Under the pieces are notes generated by a model. That model had not been told where the DNA came from. It searched no databases and saw only the letters and a list, made by a program, of their open reading frames with translations. From positions 1 through 64,000 of the forward strand of contig NZ_ATMI01000011.1 of the NCBI RefSeq assembly GCF_000439375.1: a stretch of DNA of 64,000 nt, written 5' to 3'. Numbering within the stretch: position 1 is the first letter of the stretch; each line of letters begins with the position of its first letter. The translations under genes and the position numbers were made by a program. Origin of the DNA: Tatumella saanichensis (lineage in GTDB: Bacteria; Pseudomonadota; Gammaproteobacteria; Enterobacterales; Enterobacteriaceae). Positions 19,757 to 28,432 of the stretch are shown in pieces.

Positions 19757-20302
19757 ATGCCGGTTAAACTTTTATCGTCAACAATCATCGGGTTGAATGA
19801 ATTCAGCCAAGATCCGCTGTCTGCCCTGCAAGGTGCGGAGCAGGGCACACTTGCGGTTTTTCATAATAATGCCCCAGCGTTGTACGCGATCACTGCTGAA
19901 CGTCTGGCAGTATTACTGGCGGCAGAAGCCTCTTTGAAAAAACCAGCAGATGTCACCCTGGATGAGCAATTTTTTGAACCTTTTACACCGCAGGCGCCAG
20001 CGGCACGGGCTCCAGCAGGTAAGTTTCCGATGTACGCGGGCTGGCAACCGGATCCGGATTTCCAGCGTCAAGCCGCACTATGGGGAATTGCCTTAAGTGA
20101 GCCGGTCAGCAGTGAAGAACTGGCCGCTTTTGTGGCGTACTGGCAGGCTGAAGGGCGCGTCTTTCATCACGTTCAATGGCAGCAGAAATTGGCCCGTTCG
20201 CTGCAAACCGGCCGCATGAATAAGCCGCTGGCAGGACGGCGTGACAGCACCGAAGTCGCCGAGCCTGACCGTCAGATACCCAATGGTTTCAGAGGGGAAT
20301 AA
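19757..20302 (+). CDS. dnaT: Primosomal protein DnaT
   Basis: DnaT helps PriA and PriB reload the DnaB-DnaC complex at stalled forks. The 181-residue product aligns with E. coli DnaT (179), notably FHNNAPALYAIT, GKFPMYAGWQPDPDFQR and the single-strand-DNA-binding region FVAYWQAEGRVFHHVQWQQKLARSLQ. I start at ATG 19757 (MPVKLLSSTIIGLNEF); a TTG 51 bases upstream is less likely. Its stop overlaps the dnaC start (TAATG), so the two genes are translationally coupled. Confidence 0.95.
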   Translation: MPVKLLSSTIIGLNEFSQDPLSALQGAEQGTLAVFHNNAPALYAITAERLAVLLAAEASLKKPADVTLDEQFFEPFTPQAPAARAPAGKFPMYAGWQPDPDFQRQAALWGIALSEPVSSEELAAFVAYWQAEGRVFHHVQWQQKLARSLQTGRMNKPLAGRRDSTEVAEPDRQIPNGFRGE

Positions 20303-21042
20303 TGAAAACACCAGAAAATCTGTTTAGCCGGTTACAAAGACTGATGCCTGCCGGCGTACAGCCGAAATTCACTAACGGTGAAGATCTGCTGGCGTGGAAC
20401 CAAGAAGAAGGCCGCCGCCGCTCAGAGTCCGTATTTCGGGAGAACCGAGCCATGAAAATGCAACGTATTATGGGGCGCTCTGGTATCCGCGAGCTGCATA
20501 TGAACTGCTCGTTTGATAACTACCGTGTTGAGAGTGAAGGACAGCGCAAAGCCTTAGCAATGGCTCGGCAATACGCTGACGAATTTGAACATAGCATTGC
20601 CAGCTTTGTCTTTTCCGGACGTCCGGGCACTGGGAAAAATCACCTAGCGGCCGCGATCGGTAATGACCTGATCCTGCGGGGGAAAAGTGTGCTAATTGTT
20701 ACCGTGGCTGACCTGATGTCAAATATGAAGGGTACGTTCAGTGGTGGCAGTACCCTGACCGAAGAACGGCTATTGCACGATCTCAGCAGCGTCGATTTAC
20801 TGGTAATTGATGAGATCGGCATGCAGACCGAATCCCGCTATGAGAAAGTGATCATCAACCAGATTGTTGACCGCCGCTCATCCTCGAAACGTCCAACGGG
20901 AATGCTGTCCAACCTCAACCATGAAGGGATGAACGCCTTACTGGGAGATAGGGTGATGGACCGTATGCGTCTTGGCAACAGTATGTGGGTGCGTTTCGAT
21001 TGGGATAGCTACCGTGATAGGGTTCGGGGTGATGAGTATTGA
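20302..21042 (+). CDS. dnaC: DNA replication helicase loader DnaC
   Basis: AAA+ ATPase that loads the DnaB helicase onto DNA at origins and restarted forks. The 246-residue product has the N-terminal DnaB-binding segment, the basic ENRAMKMQRIMGRSGI, Walker A SGRPGTGKNHLAA, Walker B LLVIDEIGMQTES and sensor region NQIVDRRSSSKRPTGMLSN, all as in E. coli DnaC (245). The start codon overlaps the dnaT stop. The dnaT-dnaC pair is a hallmark of Enterobacterales. Confidence 0.97.
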   Translation: MKTPENLFSRLQRLMPAGVQPKFTNGEDLLAWNQEEGRRRSESVFRENRAMKMQRIMGRSGIRELHMNCSFDNYRVESEGQRKALAMARQYADEFEHSIASFVFSGRPGTGKNHLAAAIGNDLILRGKSVLIVTVADLMSNMKGTFSGGSTLTEERLLHDLSSVDLLVIDEIGMQTESRYEKVIINQIVDRRSSSKRPTGMLSNLNHEGMNALLGDRVMDRMRLGNSMWVRFDWDSYRDRVRGDEY

Positions 21043-21096
21043 TCTATAGCTGTGACGGAACGCAGATAACCGTATTTTCTGACCGGAGTGAAGAGT

Positions 21097-21330
21097 ATGC
21101 CGCATATTGATATTAAAGCCTTTCCACGGGAACTGACGGAACAACAAAAAAGTGAACTGGCCGCAGAGATGACGCAGCTTATGCAGAAATACCTGCAAAG
21201 TCGCGAAGGGTCGGTCAGTGTGGCCCTCAGTTTTGTCCCACAAGAACAGTGGAAAACTACCGTCTGGGAAACGGAGATTGCCCCGCAGCTTGAGACCTTA
21301 ATTAAGCAACCTGATTACCGGATGTCCTAA
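21097..21330 (+). CDS. pptA: 4-oxalocrotonate tautomerase family enzyme PptA
   Basis: A 77-residue tautomerase that, like E. coli PptA, starts Met-Pro so that processing exposes the catalytic N-terminal proline (PHIDIKAFPRELTEQQK). The C terminus EIAPQLETLIKQPDYRMS also matches. This Pro argument decides the start: ATG 21097, not the GTG at 21088 whose product would bury the proline. It follows dnaC by 54 bases. Physiological substrate unknown. Confidence 0.92.
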   Translation: MPHIDIKAFPRELTEQQKSELAAEMTQLMQKYLQSREGSVSVALSFVPQEQWKTTVWETEIAPQLETLIKQPDYRMS

Positions 21331-21459
21331 GTCAATACTATCCGTTTAGCTGGATCCTGCAATTGCTTTGCCGGATAAAGTATTTTTCCTCTCCGGTGGC
21401 CTCTGCCATTATCTCTCCCTCAATTTTCCTGCGCCAATGGCCTATGCTAAGGGGGAGAG

Positions 21460-22017
21460 ATGCGGGTAATCACTTTGGCCGGAAGTCCTCGGTATCCTTC
21501 ACGTTCCACACATCTACTGACACTCAGCCAGACGTTTCTTGAATCTCAGGATATAGAGGTGATCCCTTGGAATATCCAGCACTTTGAACCGGCGGATTTA
21601 ATCCAAGCCCGTTTTGATGCACCGGCCATCTCACTGTTTCGCGAGGACTTGGCCAGTGCCAGCGGCATCATTATTGCCACCCCGGTGTATAAAGCGGCCT
21701 ATTCTGGGGTCTTGAAGACAATTCTCGACTTATTGCCGGAGCGGGCACTGGAAGACAAAGTGGTATTGCCGGTGGCGACAGCGGGCAGCAGTTCTCATCT
21801 GTTGGCCATTGATTATGCCCTGAAACCGGTGCTGAGTGCCCTTAAAGCCCGTGATATTCTGCACGGCGTATTTGCTGATGATTCGCAGATTGTCCAGCAG
21901 GGCAGTGAAATACACGTTGAGGAGCGGATCAGTCGCCGTCTTGACAGCGAGTTACAGGCTTTTACCGCCGCTCTGTCACGTTTAAAAACCCCCGAGTCTG
22001 CTGGCGCGCTTTACTGA
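21460..22017 (+). CDS. ssuE: NADPH-dependent FMN reductase SsuE-like
   Basis: Flavodoxin-like FMN reductase of 185 residues. The opening MRVITLAGSPRYPSRST binds the FMN phosphate and ATPVYKAAYSGVLKTILDLLPERAL is nearly identical to E. coli SsuE, which supplies reduced FMN to the alkanesulfonate monooxygenase SsuD. The other ssu genes (ssuADCB) are not beside it, so it may serve a monooxygenase elsewhere. A strong GGGGGAGAG site precedes ATG 21460. Confidence 0.88.
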   Translation: MRVITLAGSPRYPSRSTHLLTLSQTFLESQDIEVIPWNIQHFEPADLIQARFDAPAISLFREDLASASGIIIATPVYKAAYSGVLKTILDLLPERALEDKVVLPVATAGSSSHLLAIDYALKPVLSALKARDILHGVFADDSQIVQQGSEIHVEERISRRLDSELQAFTAALSRLKTPESAGALY

Positions 22018-22169
22018 GCTAGAACCCAGATTTTCCCCACATAGCAAAAGTTTCATTGCCGAAGAAGGCGGTATGGGAAAGCATCCGCCGCCGATATGCT
22101 GTACACTTTAGCTTCAGGCTCTGACCTGATCATGCTAATTCGCTGTTGCTACGTTTTGGAAATCTGAGT

Positions 22170-22832
22170 ATGTCTGACGCTTTCGAGAGAAAACCCCTGC
22201 CTTTGCCTGGCGGTCACAATAAAGTTTTACTGCACTCCTGCTGCGCCCCCTGTTCCGGAGAAGTGATGGAGGCCATGTTGGCCTCGGGCATTGAGTACAC
22301 GATTTTTTTCTATAATCCGAATATTCACCCGCTCAAAGAGTATGAGTTGCGTAAAGAAGAGAATATCCGCTTTGCAGAGAAATTCGGTGTTCCCTTTATT
22401 GATGCAGACTACGACCGGGATAACTGGTTTGAACGTGCCAAAGGCATGGAATGGTCTCCGGAACGCGGTGAGCGTTGTACCATGTGCTTTGATATGCGCT
22501 TTGAACGTACCGCCCTCTATGCCCATGAGCATGGTTTTCCGGTGATCACCTCATCATTGGGGATTTCGCGCTGGAAAGATATGAATCAGATTAATGATTG
22601 TGGTGTCCGTGCTGCCGCCCGTTACCCGGACATGATGTACTGGGAATTTAACTGGCGCAAAGGCGGGGGCTCGAAGCGGATGATCGACATCAGTAAGCGC
22701 GAGCGTTTCTATCAGCAGGAATATTGTGGCTGTATCTATTCCCTGCGTGATACTAACCGTCACCGCGTCGCCACTGGCCGCGAACGTATCACTATAGGTG
22801 TACAATATTACGAGCCTGAAGAGAACAAATAA
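22170..22832 (+). CDS. queH: Epoxyqueuosine reductase QueH
   Basis: QueH (formerly DUF208) carries out the last step of queuosine synthesis in tRNA, reducing epoxyqueuosine; it is an iron-sulfur enzyme unrelated to QueG of E. coli. The 220-residue product has the diagnostic [15 protein letters not shown] near residue 26, [42 protein letters not shown] and the second cysteine pair EYCGCIYS. I start at ATG 22170 ([10 protein letters not shown]) instead of a TTG at 22146. The queuosine-precursor transporter yhhQ lies within 5 kb. Confidence 0.93.
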   Translation: MSDAFERKPLPLPGGHNKVLLHSCCAPCSGEVMEAMLASGIEYTIFFYNPNIHPLKEYELRKEENIRFAEKFGVPFIDADYDRDNWFERAKGMEWSPERGERCTMCFDMRFERTALYAHEHGFPVITSSLGISRWKDMNQINDCGVRAAARYPDMMYWEFNWRKGGGSKRMIDISKRERFYQQEYCGCIYSLRDTNRHRVATGRERITIGVQYYEPEENK

Positions 22833-22846
22833 GGCTCTGCCCCCAC

Positions 22847-22875
22847 AAAAAAGGCGTCCATGCGGACGCCTTTTT
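22847..22875. terminator. Bidirectional terminator between queH and hemB
   Basis: AAAAAGGCGTCC and GGACGCCTTTTT around an ATGC loop; A and T runs on both sides fit the convergent queH and hemB. Confidence 0.92.
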
Positions 22876-22888
22876 GCTACCTAGAGTC

Positions 22889-23872
22889 TTAACGACCAAT
22901 CAGGTTTTTTTCAGCCAGGTCGAGGGCAAAGTAGCTAAGGATAATATCCGCCCCGGCACGCTTGATCGCCCCTAGGCTCTCTAGTGCCACATTCTGCTCA
23001 TCGATCGCGCCAGCTTGTGCGGCGAACTTAATCATCGCGTATTCGCCACTGACCTGATAAGCCGCTAGCGGTAAATCGGTACGCTCGCGGATATCGCGGA
23101 TCACATCCAGATAAGGACCCGCTGGTTTTACCATCAGGGCATCCGCGCCTTGGGCTTCATCCAGCAGGGACTCACGGATCGCTTCACGGCGGTTCATCGG
23201 GTTCATTTGATAAGTTTTACGGTCTCCTTTCAGTGCGGTACCGGCAGCTTCGCGGAAGGGACCGTAGTAAGACGACGCAAATTTTGTCGAATAAGACATG
23301 ATGGCCGTATCAGTAAAACCGGCAGCATCCAGTGCCTGACGGATCGCCTGTACCTGTCCGTCCATGGCTGCGGAGGGGGCGATAAAATCGGCCCCAGCAT
23401 GGGCAGCGGCAACAGCCTGTTTACCGAGGTTTATCAAGGTTTGGTCGTTATGGACCTGACCGTCACAGAGTACGCCACAGTGACCGTGGGAGGTGTATTC
23501 ACAGAAGCAGGTATCTGACATCACCACCATCTCTGGGACGGTATCTTTACAGATACGCGACATACGAGATACCAGACCATTTTCAGCCCAACTGTCACTG
23601 CCGGTTTCATCTAAATGATGGGAGATACCGAAAGTCATCACCGAACGGATACCGGCCTTAGCGATACGCTCAATCTCATAGGCGAGACGTTTCTCTGGGA
23701 TACGCACTACGCCCGGCATGGCGTTAATCGGCTGATAGTCATCCAGCCCTTCTTCTACAAAGATAGGCAGCACCAGATCATTGAGGCTCAGGGAATTTTC
23801 ACGGAACAGTTCACGGACGGACGCGTTTTTACGCAGTCTTCTTGGACGTTGTACGATAGAAAAGTCAGACAT
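22889..23872 (-). CDS. hemB: Delta-aminolevulinic acid dehydratase (porphobilinogen synthase)
   Basis: Condenses two 5-aminolevulinate molecules into porphobilinogen in haem synthesis. The 327-residue product has the zinc-binding [14 protein letters not shown], the two active-site lysines in [15 protein letters not shown] and [10 protein letters not shown], and the allosteric-arm start RPRRLRKN. It matches E. coli HemB (324) throughout. Monocistronic: a terminator follows and proP, on the same strand upstream, ends in its own hairpin. Confidence 0.97.
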   Translation of the reverse strand: MSDFSIVQRPRRLRKNASVRELFRENSLSLNDLVLPIFVEEGLDDYQPINAMPGVVRIPEKRLAYEIERIAKAGIRSVMTFGISHHLDETGSDSWAENGLVSRMSRICKDTVPEMVVMSDTCFCEYTSHGHCGVLCDGQVHNDQTLINLGKQAVAAAHAGADFIAPSAAMDGQVQAIRQALDAAGFTDTAIMSYSTKFASSYYGPFREAAGTALKGDRKTYQMNPMNRREAIRESLLDEAQGADALMVKPAGPYLDVIRDIRERTDLPLAAYQVSGEYAMIKFAAQAGAIDEQNVALESLGAIKRAGADIILSYFALDLAEKNLIGR

Positions 23873-23961
23873 TTTTAACTCTGCATTGATTAGAAATGTT
23901 GATTCAGTGTACTCCTTTTGCGGCAGCGGGACGATGCTGTCTGTGCCAATTTAGGAGAGAA

Positions 23962-23987
23962 CCCCCTCCACTGGGCGGCGGAGGGGG
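23962..23987 (-). terminator. Terminator after proP
   Basis: CCCCCTCC (23962-23969) pairs with GGAGGGGG (23980-23987); on the minus strand it is followed by TTCTCTCCT. It begins 11 bases after the proP stop. Confidence 0.65.
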
Positions 23988-23997
23988 GAGCAGAGCA

Positions 23998-25503
23998 TTA
24001 TTCGTGAATATCTGGGTGTTGGTACACCAGGTTTTTACGTTTAGCTTCCAAGCGAGCAATTTCTTCGTCAATATCGCTGATACGCTGCTCGATACCGTCG
24101 TGATGCTCCTGTAACAGCTCACGCGCCTCTTCCAAGTCAGAGGCTGCCGGAGTGGCACCCCTCAGGGGCTGGTTAGCGGTCTCTTTCATAAAGATACCGG
24201 TCAGCAGGCCAATCACTGCAATAATCATCAGGTAGTAGGCGGGCATAAACAGGTTATTGGTGCTCTCAACCAGCCAGGCTGCCAGAGTTGGAGATAGACC
24301 GGCAACCAGGACCGAGATGTTAAAAGCACTGGCCAGTGCACTGTAGCGGATATGGGTCGGGAACATCGCTGGTAACGTCGAGGCCATCACGCCGGTAAAG
24401 GCATTGAGGATCACCGCTAGGATCAGCAGACCGGTAAAGATCAGTCCCAGTACGTGGCTTGTGATCAGCATAAAGGCCGGAATGGCGAAGATCATCAAGG
24501 CGATACTGCCGATAATGACAAACGGACGACGGCCAAAGCGGTCACTGAGCATCCCCATGATGGGCTGCACAAACAGCATGCCGATCATAATGGCGATAAT
24601 GATCAGTACACCGTGGTCCTCGGAATAGTGCAGGTTATGTGACAGGTAGCTGGGCATATAGGTCAGCAGCATGTAGTAGGTCACGTTGGTAGAGATCACC
24701 AGACCGATACAGGTCAGTAGACTTTTCCAGTGTTTGGTGGCGACATCTTTAAATGAGACTTTCGGGCCATCGCTCAGCCCTTCGCGGTCACCCTGTTCAA
24801 GTTTATCCACGTGCTGTTTAAATGCTGGGGTTTCTTCCAGTGCATTACGCAGGTAAAGGCCAATGATCCCAAGCGGCAGGGCAAGGAAGAACGGCAAGCG
24901 CCAGCCCCATTCGGTAAAGCGCTGGTCACCGATGATCGCAGAAATCAGTACCACCACTCCGGCCCCGAGGATAAAGCCGATAATCGAACCGAAGTCCAGC
25001 CAACTGCCCATAAACCCACGCTTACGGTCCGGTGAGTATTCCGCCACGAAAATAGACGCACCAGTATATTCGCCACCTACCGAGAAGCCCTGTGCCATTT
25101 TGGCGAGCAGCAGCAAGATAGGGGCCCAGATGCCAATGCTGGCATAGGACGGGATCAAGCCGATACAGAAGGTACTGATCGACATAATCACAATGGTGAC
25201 GGATAGCACTTTCTGGCGGCCAAATTTATCCCCCAGCATGCCGAAAAACACACCGCCAAGAGGACGAATTAAAAACGGAACAGAGAAGGTCGCCAGTGCC
25301 GCGATCATCTGAACACCCGGTGAGGCGGAAGGGAAGAACACCTGGCCTAGGGCGTAAGCAACGAAGCCGTATACCCCGAAATCGAACCACTCCATGGCAT
25401 TACCCAGTGCCGCAGCGGTGATCGCTTTGCGTAACCGGGTGTCGTCAATAATCGTGACATCATCTATGGCTATGGGTTTTATACGCTTCCTACGTAATTT
25501 CAT
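23998..25503 (-). CDS. proP: Osmosensory proline/glycine betaine transporter ProP
   Basis: Major-facilitator H+ symporter that takes up proline, glycine betaine and ectoine under hyperosmotic stress. The 501-residue product matches E. coli ProP (500): AITAAALGNAMEWFDFGVYGFVA, GDKFGRQK loop, twelve helices, and a C-terminal antiparallel coiled coil (about residues 460-497: LEEARELLQEHHDGIEQ) that sets the osmotic threshold. I start at ATG 25503 (MKLRRKRIKPIAIDD), which has AGG nine bases upstream and fits the family; two earlier ATGs are possible. Confidence 0.95.
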   Translation of the reverse strand: MKLRRKRIKPIAIDDVTIIDDTRLRKAITAAALGNAMEWFDFGVYGFVAYALGQVFFPSASPGVQMIAALATFSVPFLIRPLGGVFFGMLGDKFGRQKVLSVTIVIMSISTFCIGLIPSYASIGIWAPILLLLAKMAQGFSVGGEYTGASIFVAEYSPDRKRGFMGSWLDFGSIIGFILGAGVVVLISAIIGDQRFTEWGWRLPFFLALPLGIIGLYLRNALEETPAFKQHVDKLEQGDREGLSDGPKVSFKDVATKHWKSLLTCIGLVISTNVTYYMLLTYMPSYLSHNLHYSEDHGVLIIIAIMIGMLFVQPIMGMLSDRFGRRPFVIIGSIALMIFAIPAFMLITSHVLGLIFTGLLILAVILNAFTGVMASTLPAMFPTHIRYSALASAFNISVLVAGLSPTLAAWLVESTNNLFMPAYYLMIIAVIGLLTGIFMKETANQPLRGATPAASDLEEARELLQEHHDGIEQRISDIDEEIARLEAKRKNLVYQHPDIHE

Positions 25504-25822
25504 ATGCATACCTGTATTTTGATCATAAATTATCAGCATGTTTAGTCGGTAATGAATGTGTGAAAATATTACCGTCGATACTCAGCATAGATGCTAAATA
25601 TCGTTTTTTCTCGTGCTGACACGACAATAAATTTTCTGAATTTTTAGTCTTATAAGTAGCCAAGTATAACTTTATTTGATGGCTCAAGTCATTTTTGGCT
25701 AAAAAGCACCCAGTATCTGGGCGGATTGTGGTGACGAGAGTCGCGAGGGGATCCCGTAAAAACAGCGGGGTGTCGGCGATATCTTTATCAGGACACGAAA
25801 CTCGGTGATATGAAAAGAAGAT
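25504..25822 (-). promoter_or_regulatory. proP upstream control region
   Basis: About 320 bases without a gene between the dcrB terminator and proP, AT-rich in its proP-proximal half. A candidate minus-strand promoter has TGACTT (25686-25691), a 17-base spacer and TATACT (25663-25668). E. coli proP has an osmotic P1 and a CRP/Fis/sigmaS P2 promoter; I cannot assign the corresponding sites confidently here. Confidence 0.35.
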
Positions 25823-25844
25823 ATCTGCCCCGGGAAGGGCAGAT
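25811..25844 (-). terminator. Terminator after dcrB
   Basis: ATCTGCCC (25823-25830) pairs with GGGCAGAT (25837-25844); on the minus strand the stem is followed by ATCTTCTTTTC. Confidence 0.7.
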
Positions 25845-25857
25845 AGCTGATTACGGC

Positions 25858-26412
25858 TTACTGTAGCGTAATGGTGTTGACAATATTTTCAGCGGTAGTC
25901 TGCGATTGTGCCTGGTTATCCGCCGGCAGGGAGATCTGCAGGGTGACCAGTTTACCGTCTATCTTGGTCATCACGACTGTCGACCAGTTGGTCTGGTTTT
26001 TAGCCGAAATGACAGTATCCAGCTGTTGGGCTGGCTGTCCACTGAGGGTAATCGCCTTATCGGACACTACCTGTAACTGCGGGTCACGGCTACGCTGCTG
26101 TTGTTCTAGACGTTGAGTCAGGACATCGAGACCCTCGTTGGTATTGTCACCGATAATCACAATTACTGCCTGCTGACCGTTGTTGTTGGCGTAGACATGC
26201 ATATTGTGCGTATCGGTGCCCAGCTTACCGGTCTGGTCTGACATTCCGGACGGCAGCGTAAAGCTCAGTTTCCCCTTTGGCAGGGTAATGGTCTGGGCTG
26301 CTTGCTGTGCGGCATCTGTGCCTTCACTGCCGGGCGTCTCTTTCTTCTGATCACAGGCTGCCAGCCCGATAACCAGTAACCCGACACTGAGGTACCTGAT
26401 AATCTTATGCAT
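25858..26412 (-). CDS. dcrB: Lipoprotein DcrB
   Basis: A 184-residue predicted lipoprotein matching E. coli DcrB (YhhR), a periplasmic protein needed for phage C1 and C6 infection and for envelope lipoprotein maturation under some conditions. The N terminus MHKIIRYLSVGLLVIGLAAC has a lipobox with Cys20. The body has LPKGKLSFTLPSGMSDQTGKLG and ends AENIVNTITLQ. It lies between yhhQ and proP on the minus strand; yhhQ-dcrB adjacency is conserved in E. coli. Confidence 0.93.
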   Translation of the reverse strand: MHKIIRYLSVGLLVIGLAACDQKKETPGSEGTDAAQQAAQTITLPKGKLSFTLPSGMSDQTGKLGTDTHNMHVYANNNGQQAVIVIIGDNTNEGLDVLTQRLEQQQRSRDPQLQVVSDKAITLSGQPAQQLDTVISAKNQTNWSTVVMTKIDGKLVTLQISLPADNQAQSQTTAENIVNTITLQ

Positions 26413-26514
26413 CTGAATTCCTTTTAATATTGACCTAGTGTGATCACAACGAAAATGGCGCAGAAAAGCAATCCGTTGTTTGTCACCAAATCTTAGCCTG
26501 TGTCACGGCAATGA

Positions 26515-27186
26515 TCATTCAGCATGCGCTGAATCTGTCACCGATACCGGTTTTTTGCCGGCTAGTACTTTCAGCAAGCCATTGAGTAACAGACCGTAGG
26601 CCGGTAGGAAAAAGATCAAACAGATAAGCACCTTATAGCTATAGTCTGCCAGGGCAATTTCCACCCAGTGCTGTGCCATAAAACTATCGCTGCTGTGATA
26701 AAAGGCGATAGAGAAAAAGGCAAAGGTATCGCTGATATTACCGAAAAACATCGATGCCGCCGGCGCTAGCCACCAGCGTGATAGGCGGCGCAGGCGATCA
26801 AACACCGCAATATCCAGTAACTGGCCTAGGACGTACGCCATAAAACTGGCTAGGGCAATTCGGGCTACCACCGTGTTCACATGCTGCAGGGCCTGCCAGC
26901 CCTGCCAATCTCCTTGGTAAAATAGGCAGGAGATCAGGTAGGAGAACAGTAGGGCGGGCAGCATGGCGAGGAAAATAATCCGCCGTGCCATCGATGCGCC
27001 AAAAATGCGGACCGTCAAATCGGTGGCCAAGAAAATAAAGGGAAAGCTGAATGCACCCCAGGTGGTGTGCAGACCAAAAATATTGATTGGCAACTGCACT
27101 AGGTAGTTACTGGAAATAATAATCAGTAAATGAAACACAGACAGAACAATACGCGCACGCAGGCGCTGGCGGGGAGTAAATAGCAT
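26515..27186 (-). CDS. yhhQ: Queuosine precursor transporter YhhQ
   Basis: A 223-residue inner-membrane protein of the queuosine-precursor transporter (ECF-like, VUT family) with about six helices. In E. coli YhhQ imports the deazapurine bases preQ0 and preQ1. Conserved stretches include FHLLIIISSNYLVQLPINIFG, HTTWGAFSFPFIFLATDLTVRIFG and FGNISDTFAFFSIAF. Together with queH nearby it points to queuosine salvage. It is divergent from tusA, another tRNA-modification gene. Confidence 0.95.
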   Translation of the reverse strand: MLFTPRQRLRARIVLSVFHLLIIISSNYLVQLPINIFGLHTTWGAFSFPFIFLATDLTVRIFGASMARRIIFLAMLPALLFSYLISCLFYQGDWQGWQALQHVNTVVARIALASFMAYVLGQLLDIAVFDRLRRLSRWWLAPAASMFFGNISDTFAFFSIAFYHSSDSFMAQHWVEIALADYSYKVLICLIFFLPAYGLLLNGLLKVLAGKKPVSVTDSAHAE

Positions 27187-27383
27187 TTCAGGCCTTTTTT
27201 ATCTGGGGGTGAGGGAACCCATAACACATTTCAGGGAAGCGGCTCCCTGAATCACAGGTACTGCTTAACAAAGCGGCGCATATTACCTGCTTTAGCGGGT
27301 AATGCAAGGCAGCTGCGATGGGAATTGTCTGGGGGAAGGGCGGGAGGTAGAATAGTGATCCGTTACGGCAGTCAGAGAATGTT

Positions 27384-27629
27384 ATGAGCGAAACAAATCA
27401 CCCGGCAGATCATACCTTAGATACCCTGGGACTCCGTTGTCCGGAGCCGGTGATGATGGTCCGCAAGACTATCCGTACGATGCTACCGGGAGAAACTTTA
27501 CTAATCATCGCCGATGATCCCGCAACAACCCGTGATATCCCAGGGTTCTGCCGCTTTATGGAACACCAGCTACTGTCGGAAAATACTGCAGAACTGCCCT
27601 TTCAATACCTGATCAAAAAGGGGCAATAA
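27384..27629 (+). CDS. tusA: Sulfur carrier protein TusA
   Basis: Accepts persulfide sulfur from IscS and passes it to TusBCD for 2-thiouridine formation on tRNA wobble positions. The 81-residue product has the reactive Cys19 in [14 protein letters not shown] and the [23 protein letters not shown] block of the family. Length equals E. coli TusA. It converges on yhhN with 9 bases between stops. zntA, adjacent in E. coli, is absent. Confidence 0.97.
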   Translation: MSETNHPADHTLDTLGLRCPEPVMMVRKTIRTMLPGETLLIIADDPATTRDIPGFCRFMEHQLLSENTAELPFQYLIKKGQ

Positions 27630-27638
27630 GGTTCGGGA

Positions 27639-28268
27639 CTACATCAGCCACAGTGAGCGGACAATCATAAAATGTCCGAGGATAAATAGGCCCTCGACAA
27701 TCGCCCGGTCAGCGGAAAAACGCCGCCGGAACAGGCTGATCAGCCCGCAGATATGTGCCAGCAACAGTAAATCTGCACCGGCCATCAATGATAACGTCTT
27801 ATCTGTTTGCTGGGCGGCATATTGCAGAGAGGCTATCCAGCACATGACCAAGGTCATACCCAGCAGGGTACACACTGGCCAGCGTAACTCCTCAAGACCG
27901 GTCCAGATCACAGCGATCACGGCAATCCCAATCACTAGGAAAGTGACGGGTAGCGGCCAACTCAGGGTAAAGGTGATGCTGCGGGTCAGGTACAGGGTGT
28001 ACAGCAATGAGGAGAGAAACATCGCGCCAAAGGCATACATCATCTGCTGACGTGACAGCATGGTTAACAGGCTACCAGCTAGGGCGGCCACTAATCCGGC
28101 CGGGATCAGATAATCGGTTACCGCCTGAACGGGTGCCTGCCAAGCCCAGACCAGCATCAGTAAGAAGGTCACCGGCTTAAACAGCCAGCGTTGCCAGCGC
28201 GGTCCTCGATAAGAGGCATCAATATACAGCCAGCCTGAAAACAGCACCGCAAGAAATGACCACAACAT
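27639..28268 (-). CDS. yhhN: YhhN family membrane protein (TMEM86/lysoplasmalogenase-like)
   Basis: A 209-residue polytopic membrane protein with about seven to eight helices, similar to E. coli YhhN from LWSFLAVLFSGWLYIDASYRGPRWQRW to the C-terminal GHFMIVRSLWL. The family includes animal lysoplasmalogenase TMEM86. At residues 65-66 it reads GS (AALAGSLLTMLSRQ) where, from memory, E. coli and the family have GD with a conserved Asp, so catalytic capacity is doubtful. Orthology to yhhN is well supported by position next to yhhM-yhhL-rsmD. Confidence 0.88.
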   Translation of the reverse strand: MLWSFLAVLFSGWLYIDASYRGPRWQRWLFKPVTFLLMLVWAWQAPVQAVTDYLIPAGLVAALAGSLLTMLSRQQMMYAFGAMFLSSLLYTLYLTRSITFTLSWPLPVTFLVIGIAVIAVIWTGLEELRWPVCTLLGMTLVMCWIASLQYAAQQTDKTLSLMAGADLLLLAHICGLISLFRRRFSADRAIVEGLFILGHFMIVRSLWLM

Positions 28269-28349
28269 AGTTTCTTTCCTTCAGCTTCTTTAAATCCAGC
28301 GGAGTGAGTTAATACTGTTGTTATTCAGAGTCTCTATGACGCCGCCAGC

Positions 28350-28421
28350 ATGTTCAACGATTATTACCGCGTTCTGGAAAAAATGCAGGTAAATGATGTG
28401 ACTTTTTATCATCGACTGTAA
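28350..28421 (+). CDS. Possible 23-residue small protein or gene remnant upstream of yhhM
   Basis: ATG 28350 opens a 23-residue frame, MFNDYYRVLEKMQVNDVTFY plus HRL, ending 11 bases before the yhhM ATG. The frame stays open upstream to 28308 without a start codon. No clear ribosome site is visible and I recognise no family. It may be a leader peptide, a remnant of a lost gene, or chance. Confidence 0.2.
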   Translation: MFNDYYRVLEKMQVNDVTFYHRL

Positions 28422-28432
28422 AGGAGCCCCGA

